The notes below the pieces were generated by a model that had not been told where the DNA came from, did no database searches, and saw nothing but the letters and a program-made list of their open reading frames with translations. From NCBI RefSeq assembly GCF_963678975.1, contig NC_089275.1, positions 19,232,220 to 19,296,219 on the forward strand: a stretch of DNA of 64,000 nucleotides. Direction: 5' to 3'. The position numbers and the translations under genes are program-made. Below are positions 62,604 through 64,000 of this stretch, one piece after another (the first letter of the stretch is position 1; each line of letters starts with the position of its first letter). Source of the stretch: Dysidea avara. Taxonomy: Eukaryota > Porifera > Demospongiae > Dictyoceratida > Dysideidae.

Positions 62604-63451
62604 TATATAGTTTCAGCTGTAGTTACAAACTCGATAATTACCGATTCTTTTTACAGCTTACACATTAATTATATACATATATAGTATATAGTAAAACCCT
62701 ATAAAGTTGACAGAACTACAACATCTGGGGGCTGTGCCCTTACTTGATCAATCTCCACATTTTTCTATATTAAATGGAACAGACAAAATGTGATCACTGT
62801 ATATATACATTTTTCTATTATATGTTGCATTTGAAGGTGTACAGTATATGTGATCCAGTCTGCGAAATGGGGTCTTATAGCCTTTTCAATTACATGTACT
62901 TGGCAACTTGTAACTTGACTTGTGAATGTGGTATCACCCTGAAATTTGGTTCCTTTATACCCCTAACATAGAACATAGCACTATGGCTTGGTGTAATATG
63001 AATGTGATGCACTGTGAAAAAGGTGGGATATAAGGTGGTATTTCCAGTGGCTTATTGAATACAAATAAGCCTTAATATAAATCCTGTATTATACTTGTTA
63101 TTGTTATTATCTACTTTACCAGTTAGGCACTGGAGGGTGTACACAGAAGGCAGAGCCTGTTCGAGGTGTTTGCCCATAGCCTAGGAGCCTAAGCGAAAAT
63201 CTTTGAGCTAAATATCCTAGAGTGAAACGGGACAAATACCTAGAAGGGGTGAAAAAAAGCCAACCCCATCGTGACTTGATCCGCAGGCCACCCAGATTCC
63301 GGCCAAGCGCCACGCTCGGAGCCAACTTTGGGGAGGCCACCTAAGTAGGGAAATGTTGTTGTTATTATCTACTTTACCTCATCTTATACTTTAGTATAAT
63401 CCATACTATACTATTGCATATATGGTTTCGGTTTATTTACCACATTACCTG
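62604..63451. other. Intergenic stretch, nothing firm
   Basis: One TGTGAT-type TIR end (GTGATCCAGTCTGCGAAATG) lies near 62851. Positions 63120-63350 are more GC-rich and include GGAATCTGGGTGGCC-like words on the minus strand; a 74-codon frame there has no recognisable domain. Confidence 0.45.
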
Positions 63452-64000
63452 AAATCAAGACACACGATAGTGTGTCGTGCGGCCCAAGAAGCCGGCGCGC
63501 CACACCGTGAGTATATTAACAGGAAGAAAGAAAACGCAATTTTCACACCTATGTAGCTCTGTGATCCCTTACCCGATTGGAACCAAATTTGCTAGAGACA
63601 TGCCGCCCAGTTAGGGCAGTCTACATGCCAAATTTGAAGAAAATCGCTCCAGCCATTTCCGAGATACGAGCGAACAAAATTTCGTTTTAATTTCTTCGTT
63701 TTTTTCTTCTTCTTCATCTTCTTCATTTCGCACACTTCGCAAAATTCGCCATAAAACACGAATGCGTGCTCGGAGTGGGCTGAAATTTGGCACACTTAAA
63801 GGGCTCATTAAGGCGGATCTCCGTACCAACTTTGGTAGGAATCCGATGAACATTCACGGAGTTATGACCGATTATTTGCGTAAAATAAGGTCGAAGGTCT
63901 GTCACGCCTACAGGGTAAACCCCTTGGAGGAATCAGTTGAAAATTGATATGTTGATGGAGCAACCATCGTAGGAGTGCCTTTTTGTGGTTTGAAAGGAAT
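63452..64000 (+). repeat. Dispersed repeat (partner 29880-31005), cut by window edge
   Basis: Starts near AAATCAAGACACACGATAGT, continues GGCCCAAGAAGCCGGCGCG, a CTTCTTCTTCATCTTC simple tract, and GTCACGCCTACAGGGTAAAC. It is collinear with the minus-strand copy at 29880-31005 but has no MULE-like insertion; its version of the target lies around 63763-63785. The element runs past the right edge. Conserved CGAAATTTGG-like words recur but no protein family is recognised. Confidence 0.72.

Overview
The window looks like nuclear DNA of an early-branching animal, most likely a demosponge. It is AT-rich, its genes are split by GT-AG introns, there is no operon structure, and transposon remnants are very dense. 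The sponge assignment is inference from gene families and repeat types; nothing in the sequence proves it.

Four genes or gene parts could be rebuilt, all on the minus strand. (1) A 14-exon major-facilitator (MFS) transporter runs from 23379 down to 8022. Every splice junction keeps frame and the product is 566 aa. (2) The first three coding exons of a close paralogue of that transporter lie at 3252-1627; the rest is off the left edge. (3) TRIM-A (38109-33064) is a two-exon RING/B-box/coiled-coil/filamin/NHL protein of 748 aa. (4) TRIM-B (57300-46965) is a tandem paralogue with the same architecture and the same intron position and phase. One in-frame TGA falls at the end of its coiled-coil region.

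The rest is mobile DNA. Non-autonomous hAT-like elements with 8-bp target duplications lie at 1838-2541, 34698-35503, 48412-49178, 49576-49968 and 59864-60171. MULE-like foldback elements with 9-bp target duplications and TAGTCT ends lie at 19672-20186, 30165-30673 and 57743-57844. TA-flanked elements are of pogo/Tigger-like and other Tc1/mariner-like types. A dead PIF/Harbinger element keeps both of its genes, converging (50690-52951). Reverse-transcriptase remnants sit at 4560-6300, 44311-44735 and 58209-58560. Several elements are nested, and in two cases another copy in this window shows the uninterrupted site.

Layout: 1-3.3 kb MFS paralogue with a hAT insertion; 3.3-8 kb dead retroelement and quiet DNA; 8-23.4 kb MFS gene with its repeats in introns; 23.4-33 kb intergenic DNA holding a 338-bp foldback, a 2.9-kb satellite array and segmental duplications; 33-38.1 kb TRIM-A; 38-47 kb nested transposons; 47-57.3 kb TRIM-B, with a transposon-filled 8.1-kb intron; 57.3-64 kb transposon nests. 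No rRNA, intact tRNA gene or CRISPR was seen. The transporters are probably membrane antiporters. The TRIM-NHL proteins are probably E3 ubiquitin ligases that bind partners through the NHL propeller. Nothing in the sequence links the two families functionally.
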